64,000 nt of DNA, taken from Buxus sempervirens (Eukaryota > Streptophyta > Magnoliopsida > Buxales > Buxaceae). The notes beneath the pieces are model-generated. The model saw only the letters and a program-made list of their open reading frames with translations. It made no database searches and was not told where the DNA came from. The first letter of the stretch is position 1, and each line of letters starts with the position of its first letter. The stretch spans positions 22,449,866 through 22,513,865 of the forward strand of contig OX387185.1 in NCBI GenBank assembly GCA_947561395.2, written 5' to 3'. Below, in pieces: positions 22,509 to 33,144 of this stretch. Both the position numbers and the translations under genes were made by a program.

Positions 22509-25500
22509 TTATGTGCCACAGATCATAGGTTGGCTAACAATCTTTCGAGAAGATCGGCACCATCGATCGAAGGAACTTTGAAGGTTAGGCCAATCTGAAG
22601 TAGAGGAGGTGAAGTCTTGAAGCCAATTGGTGAGGATGATTTCTTGATCCATTGTTGGCAAGCTTGAGATCACTTCCTCCATCACTCTCTCTGTCTCTAC
22701 CTTCTCCAAACTTGTCAAGTTCGGGTATGCTAGACCATTGCTCGCATAGCATAACAATGGTAGCCATAGAACTAACATTCTAAACTTAACTTGTCTTGGA
22801 GCCTCAATCTCTCTTCTAGCAAGCTCTTGGAACAATATAGCTGTAACAAAAACCAGGCTACTTAGAAATTATCATTAAATTATTGGAGTGTCTTGGGGTA
22901 AAGATCTATTGTGCATAATTGTTCAACAACAATTGAACTTAAAAGCTTAAGCTCATAGGTGAATGATTGTGTCATTATATAATATCAAAGAGCCCAATAT
23001 ATCTCTACATTCCATTGCAAGTGTGACTTCGCATAAAAACATAGAAGTGATATTTACAGTTTACTCCTTTAGGTTTCCAACAATCCACTTCCTCCACCCC
23101 CTTGGGTTTTTAAAATACCAATTACTACCTTGGGGTTTTCTTTATGTAACAATCTCCCCCTTTTAAAGGTTTGACCATTAGAATCATAGTTGAGAAATCA
23201 GTAATTGACAAATTTTACCTCTTATTTATATTTAAAATTATAAAAGCTTTATTGATGCCTCATCATAAAAAATGCCCTTACAGTGGAAAAATTGTCAATA
23301 CATTTTTTGTCTCTTGCCACCGCATCAAATTATTAATATTTTAACGGTCAAACTTCTAGAAAAGGAAACTATTACATACAGTGAACCACAAGGTGGTAAA
23401 TGATATTTAAAAAACCTAAAGGAAAACATTGGGATTTCTGAAACCTCAATGAAGTAAATTGTAAATATCCCAAACATAAAAGGGAAGGACAAACACAGGT
23501 CATACACGAGACTGTGTCAGATAGAGCTGCTAGCTATAATATATGCTGGTCTAACGGTAAAGCATGTGCAGCTTGATATATAGGAGCGTACACAAACTTC
23601 ACCGTTGGTTTTATTATATAGGAGTGTACACAAACTTCACCGTTGCAGGTTTTATAGTATGTAGATCTTCCAGCCAATGGTTCAGCTGATTTAACCTCCG
23701 CCATACACATGCACACAGTGGGTAGAATAATAGACAAATAAATGCAAAGACAAACATTCAATAAATCTAAAGATCAAGTTGATAGGTAACCGTCTTACCC
23801 GATATCTTGACAATGAAGCCTTGAACCCTCGGGTTTGCGGTTAGAGATACCGAGGCAAGATCCGAAGCGGAGCTCCACTGTGTCAACGCTTCATCCGCCG
23901 CCGCACACGCCCTGAGCTTGTTCGTGATCCATAATAGCTCATGTGCATGGTTCTCCGCTGCGACGCACTCATTGCTACGTACCCTACCCTCACCACTGGC
24001 TATTCCCAGTTGCGACCTCTTGTGCGACAGGCACGTATCCGACTCACCAGGAGCGAATACAGTTGTCACCAAGCAGAAGAGTCCCTTCAGATACGACATT
24101 GCGTACGAGCCAAATGGGAGCGTGCTTATGACACGTGCTGGCCACGTGGACTTCTCACCCGTCATTTGGCTTTGTTCTCTCCGTAGCGATTCATAGAGAA
24201 GCGCCGAGGTACGCTCGAATGCGTACGAGAGGGCCGTACGGTTGATCTGTAACAGCTCCAAGTGTCCGTCTCTCGCGTTTTCGTCAAGGATCCTGTCAGC
24301 CATCGTAACCGCGAACTGATACTTTGTTGACGTCGCTGGGATTTCATTGATAAGCCCAAATATCTGCGATCAAAAAATGCTAAAATTGAATTCATCTGCT
24401 TGATCAACTGACTTTACATTTGAGCAATTCTTTAGAGTTATTCGTGGGTAGAAAGTCTGGGAAATCTTAACAATTCTTTTGACTTATTTACAGCCTTGTA
24501 TCAAAGATAGCTACGGGGCCCATATAATTTTCATTTGGTGGACCTACGTGCATGTGTAGGAATGAGATGTACAAGAATCCTTACTGCAGCCGTTACAGCC
24601 CAATTTCATACTTTGAAATACTAGTAATGATCGACTGCAACGCAGATTTATTTTAAAGTACGTACAGCAAGAGACCCACAGAATATTCACTTTCTCTTGC
24701 TGATCATCCATGTGATGTATATATTGTGATTGATGTCTCTTGATGTATATATTGTAATTGATGTATATATTGTAAATGGGATCTACGCTGTAGATCCATG
24801 AATAGGGACTCCGTAGTTGCCGACTAGGGCCCACTGCAAACTTGCAAGATGAATAAATGGAACTTGTTATTGCTTGCATGTTACTTGATTTATAGCGTAG
24901 TTTAATTTTACCAGGTGGAAGTTACGAACAACTTGCAATCTAAGGTCTAAATTATTTGTAAGTTTTTCTACCAAAAAACTTAAAATCTAAGGTCTAAATT
25001 AAAAATAATTTTCCACTCGCGCTGCAAAAAATTGGTTGTCTTTTAAACGAATTAATCAAATGTACCCCAAAAAAATGAAAAATTAATCAAATGTTGAAGA
25101 AAACTGTAGAATACATTGTTTTTTTAATTTACGAAAATGACCTTAGAACGTCAACAGTCTAACGACTTACATGTGAGAGGGCTCTACCGATGGCATGAGA
25201 CGACAGAGGGGAAGATGCATCAACACCATCGACAAGTGCTTCGCTCAAAACCAGTTCTAAAGAAGACACCGACGGCGAGGAAGAAGATGATGGTGGTAAC
25301 GACGAGCAAGCATAAGATCCGAAGGACGACGCGATGCCATGAAGAAGATAACGAGGAGATGTGACGACAGAGAAAGCTGGCAAGTAATCCATCAAAACCC
25401 TAAGCACCCACACCGTGAACCATATCGTTAACATGACCATGTAGCGCAAGTGATCGACGGCCCTCCACTTCTCTCCACGGTCAGAGCTCGACGCCAGGGC

Positions 25501-25605
25501 AACCAGCGACTTCGCCGCCGAGTTCACAGTTGACATGAAAATGGAGTTCAATAGGGTTGAAGGTCTGGGTGTATAGCTTTCCTTCAAAGATAGCCTTGCT
25601 TCCAT
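22509..25605 (-). CDS. Conserved plant protein of unknown function, three exons, 443 aa
   Basis: Exons (minus): 25605-25171, 24363-23799, 22840-22509, total 1332 bp. All joins are clean: phase 0 at SH|IFG, phase 1 at ISG|A, with GT..AG borders. The ATG at 25605 opens with MEARLSLKESYTPRPST; an upstream GTG is not needed. Residues about 55-75 (VMLTIWFTVWVLRVLMDYLP) and, in exon 3, a VLWLPLLCYA segment look membrane-embedded. A Ser-rich stretch follows the first segment. Exon 2 carries a helical region (YQFAVTMADRILDENARDGH). I believe this is a plant-specific family without an established role, but I cannot name it. No stop or frameshift was seen, so it is probably a live gene. The intron between exons 2 and 3 (958 bp) contains a 40-bp tandem duplication near 23578-23645. 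Confidence 0.78.
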
Positions 25606-26285
25606 GTTTACCGGTGGTGTTGGTAACACAGTCACACTGCTGCTCTGGGGAAGGAGAGGGCCTGGGGTTATTTATGTTATGTTCAGGTTTTTTGTATTTT
25701 GTGTAACTGCCGTTGGCGGTGATGCTTTCTTCATCGCAGAGACTAAGATGCCCTTCCTCTGTTTGGGTTTGAGCTATGAATAATGTTGGTGTAAGTTTGT
25801 TTGTCTGAAGCAATGTTTAGAAGCTCGGTGACTCGGTAAATTTTGGCTTTGGGAGAATGTAGACTCGTGACTTGACTCATATTCTGATAATTTGGGCTGA
25901 CTCGGTGACGCTGACGTGTTTGTTTAAGTTTTGCTGCAAGGATTGTTTCATGTAATTCTACTGCCTGGCAGACCTAACACTTGTATTCGGTGCCATACCG
26001 TGTCGACTTCGACAGAAACGGTGTTCTGCGAAGACACCTAGGATGCTTTTCCTTGACTCACAACTTCGGTTTGCCATTGTGACAAAAAATGATTTTTTAT
26101 TTTTTTTGAAAGACGGATGAAGAAAAATGACGAGGCCTTTGGTAACCTTTTTTTCTTTTAAAACAACTAGGGGGCCGTGCAGCGACCCCATATCAGCTGG
26201 AGCGAGACGCTGGAATATTGGCTGGAGCGGCTGCCGATTTCTGCCACGCGTCCCGCTCCATTACTTAACTAAAACGGAAAACGAA
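25606..26285 (-). promoter_or_regulatory. 5' flank of the 443-aa gene, up to the element A insertion
   Basis: About 680 bp lie between the start codon (25605) and the CACCC target duplication of element A (26286-26290). No other gene is visible. A TATA-like CATAAATAAC (minus strand) lies near 25675. The giant element therefore landed in what should be the promoter region of this gene. Confidence 0.45.
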
Positions 26286-26290
26286 CACCC

Positions 26291-28092
26291 TGTGAGACAT
26301 GGAAAAAATCAATTTAATGATTTCCTCAATCATCACATGGGATTAAATAAAACAAAGAGTCACCACCATTCAATTTAGGTGTGAATGGACACCAAAATAT
26401 TAAATAAGCACAAAAGGCAAATTTTAGGGCAAAATATCCCTCCTAAAAAAATCAACCAGAGATGGGTAAGGGGATTAAGTTATGAACAGGGGAAGGTGTT
26501 AGGCACCCCTATTCATCCACACAAGGTGGTTGCCAGGTATTGTTCATATTAAAATTAAAGGAAAAAACTTGCTATAAAAATCACACAAAATCACAAAAAA
26601 GGGCAAAAATATATGGTTTTTTCATATGAATAGTCTTATTGATCCAGAACTTTCAAATATGATCATACCATTCCTAGGGTTTCATGATCAAAATAAAATT
26701 AATATAAAATAAAATAAAATCAATTTAATGTGAAAAATCCAAAAATCTAGCTTCAAGCTAAATTCTAGAAATCTAGAAAAATATGATTTTTATAAAATAT
26801 TTCAAAATTGAACTTGAATAGTCCAAGACATAGATAAAGCCCAAATTTCACATTAAATCAGAAAATAAAAACCAAAAATACCCACGTTGACGAAGAACAC
26901 CAAAAGGGGAGAACTTAGACCGTAGGGTCTTCTCTCAATAATGAAAAACGACTCAAAAACAACATCGTGAAACCCTAGAATTTATTTTCAGGCTTCTGGA
27001 TCCAGATCTACCATATTGATCATGATAAATCTAGGATCTTAGCCTAAAACCACAAAAATCACGAAAACAGTGCTGTAGGTGCAAAAGTGGCAAAAATCCA
27101 AATTTTAGCAAAAAGTGATGATCTCATGCTATAAACATCATAGATTCATGTGATTCATTCAGATATATCATAAAAAGCATTAAAACATGATCATGATATC
27201 AAAAGCGGCCACATCTCACAGATTAGAGCACATGGGGGTCTACCCTACGGATCCACCTGTTCCCCTTTCCCCTAGTTCTCTCTTCACGTTTTACGGTTAG
27301 AGAGACTCTTGAGGTACTTAGAGATAGGTTTGGGTATACAAACACAATCACAGGCCTTATTCTATGAAAAAGACAAAAACAGATATGGGGTTCTATTCTA
27401 GGGATCCACCTGTTCCCCTTTCCCCTAGTTCTCTCTTTACGTTTTACGGCTAGAGAGACTCTTGAGGTACTTAGAGACAAGTTTAGGAATACAAAAATAT
27501 ATATGGCCTTATTCTACAGCAATAGAGATGATCCTATTACTTCTAGAATTGAAGACAGAAAATAAAAAGGGATAGGGGACTTACCTGGATTGAGCAGGCA
27601 GAGCAGCAGGGATTCCTTCTCTTGGAGTTCCTTGGACTTCAAAATTTCGTGGCCCTTAGCTAGAGGAGAGAGCCTCTATTTATAGGCAAGCACAGGGGCA
27701 AGGCTGGTCCAGAAGGATATATCCTGATCCTTAGGATAGAGTGAAAATTGGAAATAATGCCCATCCATAGCCAACCAAGGTGGCTTCAGCGAATAAAATA
27801 CTTAATTCGCTCATTTAAAGATATATTGGACTAAAGATAAAGCTCGGAAATCGAGAGAAGGACAAAACTCGCACGTGTCTTTAGTGACCGTAAATGCACT
27901 ACGGTCCAACGGTGACCGTATAGTTTCCACGGGTGCGCCTGACCGTAGATAAGTTTCGGGCGCGATGGGCCCGTGAAGGAAATACGGGCAAAGCCTGTTT
28001 ATTCAATTTTTATGCATTTTTGACCTGTTTTAAGCTCTAATTACATGTTTTTATTATTTTCTCATTTTGTAGTGCAATTTGGGGTGTCTACA
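26291..28092 (-). repeat. 3' LTR of element A
   Basis: 1802 bp, minus strand TGTAGACACCCC ... CATGTCTCACA. TATA box TATAAATA (minus) at 27684-27677. Nearly identical to 50936-52738; the differences are mainly transitions. Two related GTTCTCTCTTCACGTTTTACGG-type segments occur at about 27270 and 27430, a short internal duplication shared by all LTRs of this family here. Confidence 0.95.
27886..27989. promoter_or_regulatory. Four 21-bp dyads in the U3 of the 3' LTR (element A)
   Basis: Dyads start at 27886, 27914, 27941 and 27969 (spacings 28, 27, 28). Arms are GACCGT or GCCCGT against ACGGTC, ACGGGT, TCGGGC or ACGGGC, each around 9 bp. In LTR orientation they lie about 103-206 bp from the LTR start and about 200 bp upstream of the TATA box. 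The other LTR has the same array at 52532-52635. Confidence 0.75.
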
Positions 28093-28108
28093 GCTGCCTC
28101 CTCTTTGC
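28093..28108 (-). other. Polypurine tract of element A
   Basis: Minus strand GCAAAGAGGAGGCAGC directly before the 3' LTR start; primes plus-strand DNA synthesis in LTR elements. The next 300 bp align with 12948-13237 of element B. Confidence 0.75.
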
Positions 28109-28444
28109 TGGTAATTGGAACCAATTACAAGCAGAGAGCAAAAAGACCCACCAATTGCACTTTCTGAGATTTTTGTCTAATCAATTGCACTTTGAAAGGA
28201 TTAAATTGATGATTTTTTGAAAAAAAGAATTGATTGTGGAAGATTTGCTAAGAAGTCCCTCAGCTTAAGGGCCAAATCCTCCTCTCTCCTCTCACTGAGC
28301 ACTTGTGGGCTATGAAGTGAGATTTGAGACAAAATTTTTAAACAAAAGTGGGTAAGGTGGCTATCCTTGCAACTTACAACTAATATGGACATTAATCTTT
28401 TGAAAATTGTGAGAAAATAATAAAAATATGCTATTTTTGGCTTC

Positions 28445-28548
28445 GCCCATATTGTTCTTACGGACTGATGCTGCCCGTAGGTTGTTCACGAGCGAATGGG
28501 ACCGTAATGCTTTCACGGGTGTCTGATGCCCGTACTGATTTTACGGAT
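28445..28548. promoter_or_regulatory. Four 21-bp dyads upstream of the PMD gene (element A)
   Basis: Dyads start at 28445, 28473, 28500 and 28528 (spacings 28, 27, 28, the same phasing as in the LTR). Arms are mostly GCCCGT / ACGGAY or ACGAGC around 9 bp. They lie about 1.3 kb upstream of the PMD start codon. Confidence 0.72.
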
Positions 28549-29853
28549 TTTACTTTTCTTCTTAAGACCGCGATCGCGAATTTCTTCTTCTGCTCGCATT
28601 TTGCCCTAAATCCTTTACGCCCGCACTCTTCTCTCCGGTCCCTGCTTCTTCTTCTCCATCAGTCCGACTTCATCTCCGACGAGCTCCTCATTTTCCGGCG
28701 ACTACTATTATTTCTCCGGCAACGTCGACTATTTCCGGCGACGTCACTTTCTCCAGCAACTTCATTTCGGTCGACGATTCACCTTTTCCAACAAACTTCT
28801 TCTTCTGTCAACCACTTCATTTCAGTCGCCCCTGGCTGTTACGACTGTGCCATTCGTTGCTTCTGATTTCAAGCCATTCATCAGCTGACTTCTTCTTCAA
28901 GTGAGTAGAACCCTTGCTTTTGAGACAAACTCAGAAAAATTTTGACTTTGCACACAGGTATGCCGAAATTGCATTTTTGCTTTGAGCTGTCGAATCTGAA
29001 TTGCTCTGTTTGTATTTTGTTCCAACATGCTGCAATTTGTGAACTCTTTCTGCTTGCATTGAGAATCCCTCCTTCATTTGTGTATTTGCTAATGCCCATG
29101 CTTATATTTTCCTGTATGGACCTTGCTCTGCCTATTTTCCATGTGATTTTCTGCTTGGCTAATCATTGATCAGTTTACTTCTCTGTCTCTAAATAGACAA
29201 ATTTTCTGGATAGATCTCCAAATTTTTAAGCTTACTTATACTGATTTTGTGGCTTTGTATGAATTCATGTTGAACCCATGCCTAGATTTCTGCATTCCCA
29301 ATCCTTGAATTACTGTTTTGATAATTGTTCTATGGATATCTTGAATGCCTATATGATCCTCAATCAAATTCCCAAATTGGTATGCCCTACTGATTTTTCC
29401 TGCAAGTTACCCATGCATGAATTTGCTTGATGAGCTTGCATTTCCCAAAAGTTTTTTTGTTTTTGTAAACTTCCCATGCCTGAACTATATTCTTCTGGAA
29501 CCATTTTCATGGCTGACACCTGGTTGACTTTCAAAAATATCACTGGAACACTCCAAGCCCTTTGCTAACTCCTTGAAATTACACAAAATCAGTAGTTAGG
29601 GAATTAAAGCTTTCTATATACAGATTAGAGTTTTTTAGAAAAACCCAGAACTTTTAAGCATAAATATATCTTCTTAATTAAATCAAAGGCAAATAAAAAG
29701 GTGAACTCCTCCAATTGGTTCCTGATTTGGTCGGGAATTTCTGCCACATTTCTTTTCCTTCTTCCTGCAAACAATTAAGCTTAGTTAAAATAAAATCAAG
29801 CAATAAAGATTTTTTAACAAGCATAATGATCATCTCCCTGATTTGAACCGTAG
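28549..29853 (+). other. 5' flank and probable untranslated exons of the PMD gene
   Basis: No coding region supported. A pyrimidine-rich section (about 28620-28830) with TTCTTCTTC and CTCCGGC runs resembles a plant 5' UTR. AG|GTGAG-like (28899) and CCACAG|GTATG-like sites suggest a 5' UTR intron, which I cannot resolve without transcripts. A matching flank exists in element B. Confidence 0.45.
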
Positions 29854-32677
29854 ATGGCCCGCCTTCAATCAGCTTCTAGGGATCCTGCAGATGAGCCTTC
29901 CTCTCCGAGGGTTAGGCGAGATCCTGCTGATGTGGCCTCGTCTTCGAGGGCCGAGAGGGATTTCGCGCGAGGCGACCCCAGAGGTATACTCTAACCTTTA
30001 TGAAATTTCATATCCTTTCCCAAAATACATCATCCTGATTCTTCAATTATTTTCTTTTAGCCGGCTGTTGAGGCTTCTGGCAGAGATAGGAGCCGTAGCA
30101 GGCGCAGAGCTGGAGGCAGAGATGGAGGCCATGATGAGGGCCATAGAGGAGGCCGTAGAGGGGGCCGTGGCAGAGATGAGGCCAGGACCAGGGTTGAGAT
30201 CCCTGAGGAGGTGGCTGCCCAGATTAGGGATACCGATCTTTTGCATGGCTTGAGGACTCATCCCCCAGCGTGTATTAGGGCGGATATCCCTTTGGAGTTT
30301 GCTATGTCCCACTATAGAGGGAGCTGGGCTAGCTTCACTAGATTCTTGGGAGCCTGCAGTTCAGCCTACCGTCGGGAGTTAGGCTTATATGGATTTGGCA
30401 TGTTTATTACTATTCCGGACGTACGCCTGGATCGGGCCCTCATTGCTGCATTGCTGGAGAGGTTCTTCCCGGAGACATTGAGCTTCCACTTCCCAAATAT
30501 TGAGATTAGGATCCGGCCTTATGATTTCACGCTCATCACCGGGATTAGGATGATAGGTGATGTTATTCCTAAGATGGTGATGCCAGAGGCTGATGAGATT
30601 GCTGGTTATCTTGGATATATTGTGCTGCCTCCTGAGGCATGGGATCGGGGGAGAGCGAGATTGTCTCTGACATGGTTGAGAGAGACTTTCAGTAGGAGGC
30701 AGTTTGGCCAGCTTGCTGCCGGTGATCATGTTTTCTCGTTCGCCTTCCGGTTTCTTTTTATGTATATGATGGGATCCTGCTTCTTTCCAGAGAACACGAC
30801 CTCAGTCAGTCCTCACTTCCTGAGCTTACTGGGAGATCTTCAGCGGGCGAGGAGGTTTGCATGGGGCCCGCTTATTTTTGATACTATTTTGGCCGGCCTT
30901 CGCCGATCAGTGAGCGGCCTCTCTACTTCCAGAGGGGCTGGAGTTGGGTGCAGATTTTTCTGGCCTTTTTTGCAGGTGAGATGTCTATTTCTCTTCTCTT
31001 TCTTTCTCTTTCTCTTTTTCTTATCTCTCCTTTTCTATTCCTCTAACTCTTTTCTTCTTTTTGCAGTTTTTTACTAGGGTTTATATACCCTATATCCGTC
31101 CTACCTCTACGATGCCTGAGGAGACATATCCTATGGCACGTAGATGGTGTCATATAGAGCACGATTCTGAAAAGAGTCATCCCAGGTCTGCCCGGGCCCA
31201 CTTGGACAGGTTGTACCGGTCTGAGGTAATCTTCTTTAATTTCTCTACTTTCTTCTTTTCTTTTCTTCTTGAATCACATATCTGATGTCCTGTTTTGTTT
31301 TTCAGCTATTTGTCCCCAGGATGGAGGACATTCATGAGGTGCTGGCCCTGCAGGCAGCCAGAGATGATGCATTTGTCCCTGACCAGAGACGACAGAGATA
31401 CCAGTTCTTTATTGGTCAGCTGGGCAGCATTTGGTACTACGGCGAGCGCTTCTTCTTTCAGCATGTGGGAGAGCAGCGGATTCTTGCCATCCCGCCAGAT
31501 ACTACTCCTTCCTACCCTCCTATGCCTGTTGATCCTGCCCAGTTCCTAGATTGGACTGAGGCAGAGACATTATTGGAGGAGGGTGACTATGATGCCTGGT
31601 TCAGGCGAGCTTTTGTTGGGTGCCTCATGTCACCTATGCCTATCCGTGGCGGAGTCACTGATATTGGAGGGGTAGTGATTAGGGCCTATGACACTACGGT
31701 ATGTCTTCTTCCTTTTCACCTTTCTATTTTCATTTCATCTGAACTTAGCATTTTTCTGACTTCTTTCTTTTCTATTTCAGGAGGCCCAGTTGGCAGAGAT
31801 CCGGTCTCGATATGCTGATCTAGAGCGCCAGCGAGATGCTGCGATCGCCGAGCGGGATGCCCTCTATATCACCATTTCAGACCTCCGGGGGCAGCTAGCT
31901 AGAGCACAGGGCCAGGAAGGTCCATCTGATGCACAGGACCAGGCGGGTCCATCTTATACTCAGGTTAATTTCTTCTTTTATTTCCATTCCTGCTCTTGCA
32001 TTAGTTTGTCTTGTTCTGACTGAAATTCCTTTTCTTAGTTTCAGGAGGACACAGCCGGCCCTTCTTCACCTGCTTCACCCGTGCCCATGCATTTTCGGGA
32101 CGAGGTATTTTCTGTGGCACGGGTGGAGTTCGTGACGTCTCCCAGTCCAGTAGAGATTCCTGCAGCAGAGCCCGAGGTCGAGGCTGATATTGTACCTGCT
32201 ACTGAGGATGTGCCAGAGTCGGCCCCAGTAGCTGAGACTGCTCCTGCTGCATCTGCTGATGTAGATATGGATTCGGCTATGGACGCCGCTGTGGTAGAGC
32301 CTACCGTGGAGGCTGTGGTGATGGAGGAGGCTACAGCTGATCCTGTAGAGCCCGATCCTGATGCTGATGTACCTGGGACCTCTGCTCCTGCTAGTCCTGC
32401 TATGGAGGATGCCGAGGAGACGCATGCTGCTGTTGATACGTCAGCGGATTCTTCCCGTACTGATTCTGATGTAGATACTTCAGGGTACGTCCCTCCTGAT
32501 CATCCCACTGCTGGCCTTGTGCCTTTATATATGTGGCATGATATTCAGTCTGTTTTGAGCAGGATGACGCGTAGCACAGCCCGCAATGTTGTGCGGCATG
32601 TCTTTGAGCACAGGCGATCTTCAGGCCGTGGTCGAGGCAGAGGACGAGGCCGTGGCCGTAGGGGTGGACCTGCGTAG
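29854..32677 (+). pseudogene. Antisense PMD (plant mobile domain) gene, six exons, exon 1 damaged
   Basis: Exons: 29854-29983, 30061-30975, 31067-31225, 31306-31698, 31781-31963, 32045-32677. Introns are 77-91 bp with GT..AG ends; all joins from exon 2 on are phase 0 and open. Exon 2 opens with an Arg/Gly-rich stretch and then the PMD fold (HYRGSWASFTRFLG, FHFPNIEIRI, SRRQFGQLA, FWPFLQ). Exon 4 continues it (RYQFFIGQLG). Exon 5 is a coiled coil; exon 6 is Pro/Glu/Ala-rich and ends in an RGRGRGRGR tail, possibly nucleic-acid binding. Against the element B copy, exon 1 has lost about 20 codons and its frame, so translation from this ATG would stop early. PMD proteins (Arabidopsis MAIL1/MAIN) act in transposon silencing; extra PMD frames are known in some Tat elements. 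It lies opposite to gag-pol. Confidence 0.8.
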
Positions 32678-32891
32678 ACAGTAGATTAGGATTCTCTTAT
32701 GTATATTTGTACTTTGACAAACTGATGTACTCATTCATATATATATATAAGAAGTTTGATTTGTGTTCATTTGTGTACTCTTCTTCTTTCTTTTCAGTTT
32801 TTATTACATCCTGAATGTTAAAGCAGGAACAAATGAAGCTTAGGAAAACAAAGAAATTAAAAATGCCCCATTTTTTGCATTTTTCGGAAGG
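32678..32891 (+). other. PMD gene 3' end and spacer
   Basis: Short AT-rich spacer after the PMD stop, with a TA-repeat (about 32737-32750) and T-rich sequence that could serve as a 3' UTR/polyadenylation region. No other feature seen. Confidence 0.35.
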
Positions 32892-33023
32892 AACCGTATT
32901 TAACCTACGAGCAAGCCGTGCCCGTAAAGTTACTACAGGCGCACTCTGCCCATGAAGTTTCCACGGTCAAGGGTGTCCGTAGTTCCTATACGGGCGAGTT
33001 TTGCCCGTAGTATAATTACGGAA
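32892..33023. promoter_or_regulatory. Five 21-bp dyads upstream of the DUF7745-type gene (element A)
   Basis: Dyads start at 32892, 32920, 32948, 32975 and 33003 (spacings 28, 28, 27, 28). Arms are variants of RCCCGT / ACGGGC around 9 bp. The array ends 22 bp before a TATA box, a classical proximal-promoter position. Confidence 0.78.
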
Positions 33024-33045
33024 TTTACTGCCTTACGATTTTTTC

Positions 33046-33053
33046 TATATAAA
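33046..33053 (+). promoter_or_regulatory. TATA box of the DUF7745-type gene
   Basis: TATATAAA, 92 bp before the start codon at 33145 and directly after the dyad array, so a short 5' UTR of about 60 bp is expected. The context marks this as a promoter working on the strand opposite to the retrotransposon genes. Confidence 0.65.
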
Positions 33054-33144
33054 CTCATAGGGAACGTCATTGTGACACTTTTATTAGTTGGAAAACTCCC
33101 TGAGCACGTCTTTTCTCGCTTTCCTTGGCTTCTTTGGCGCTTCC

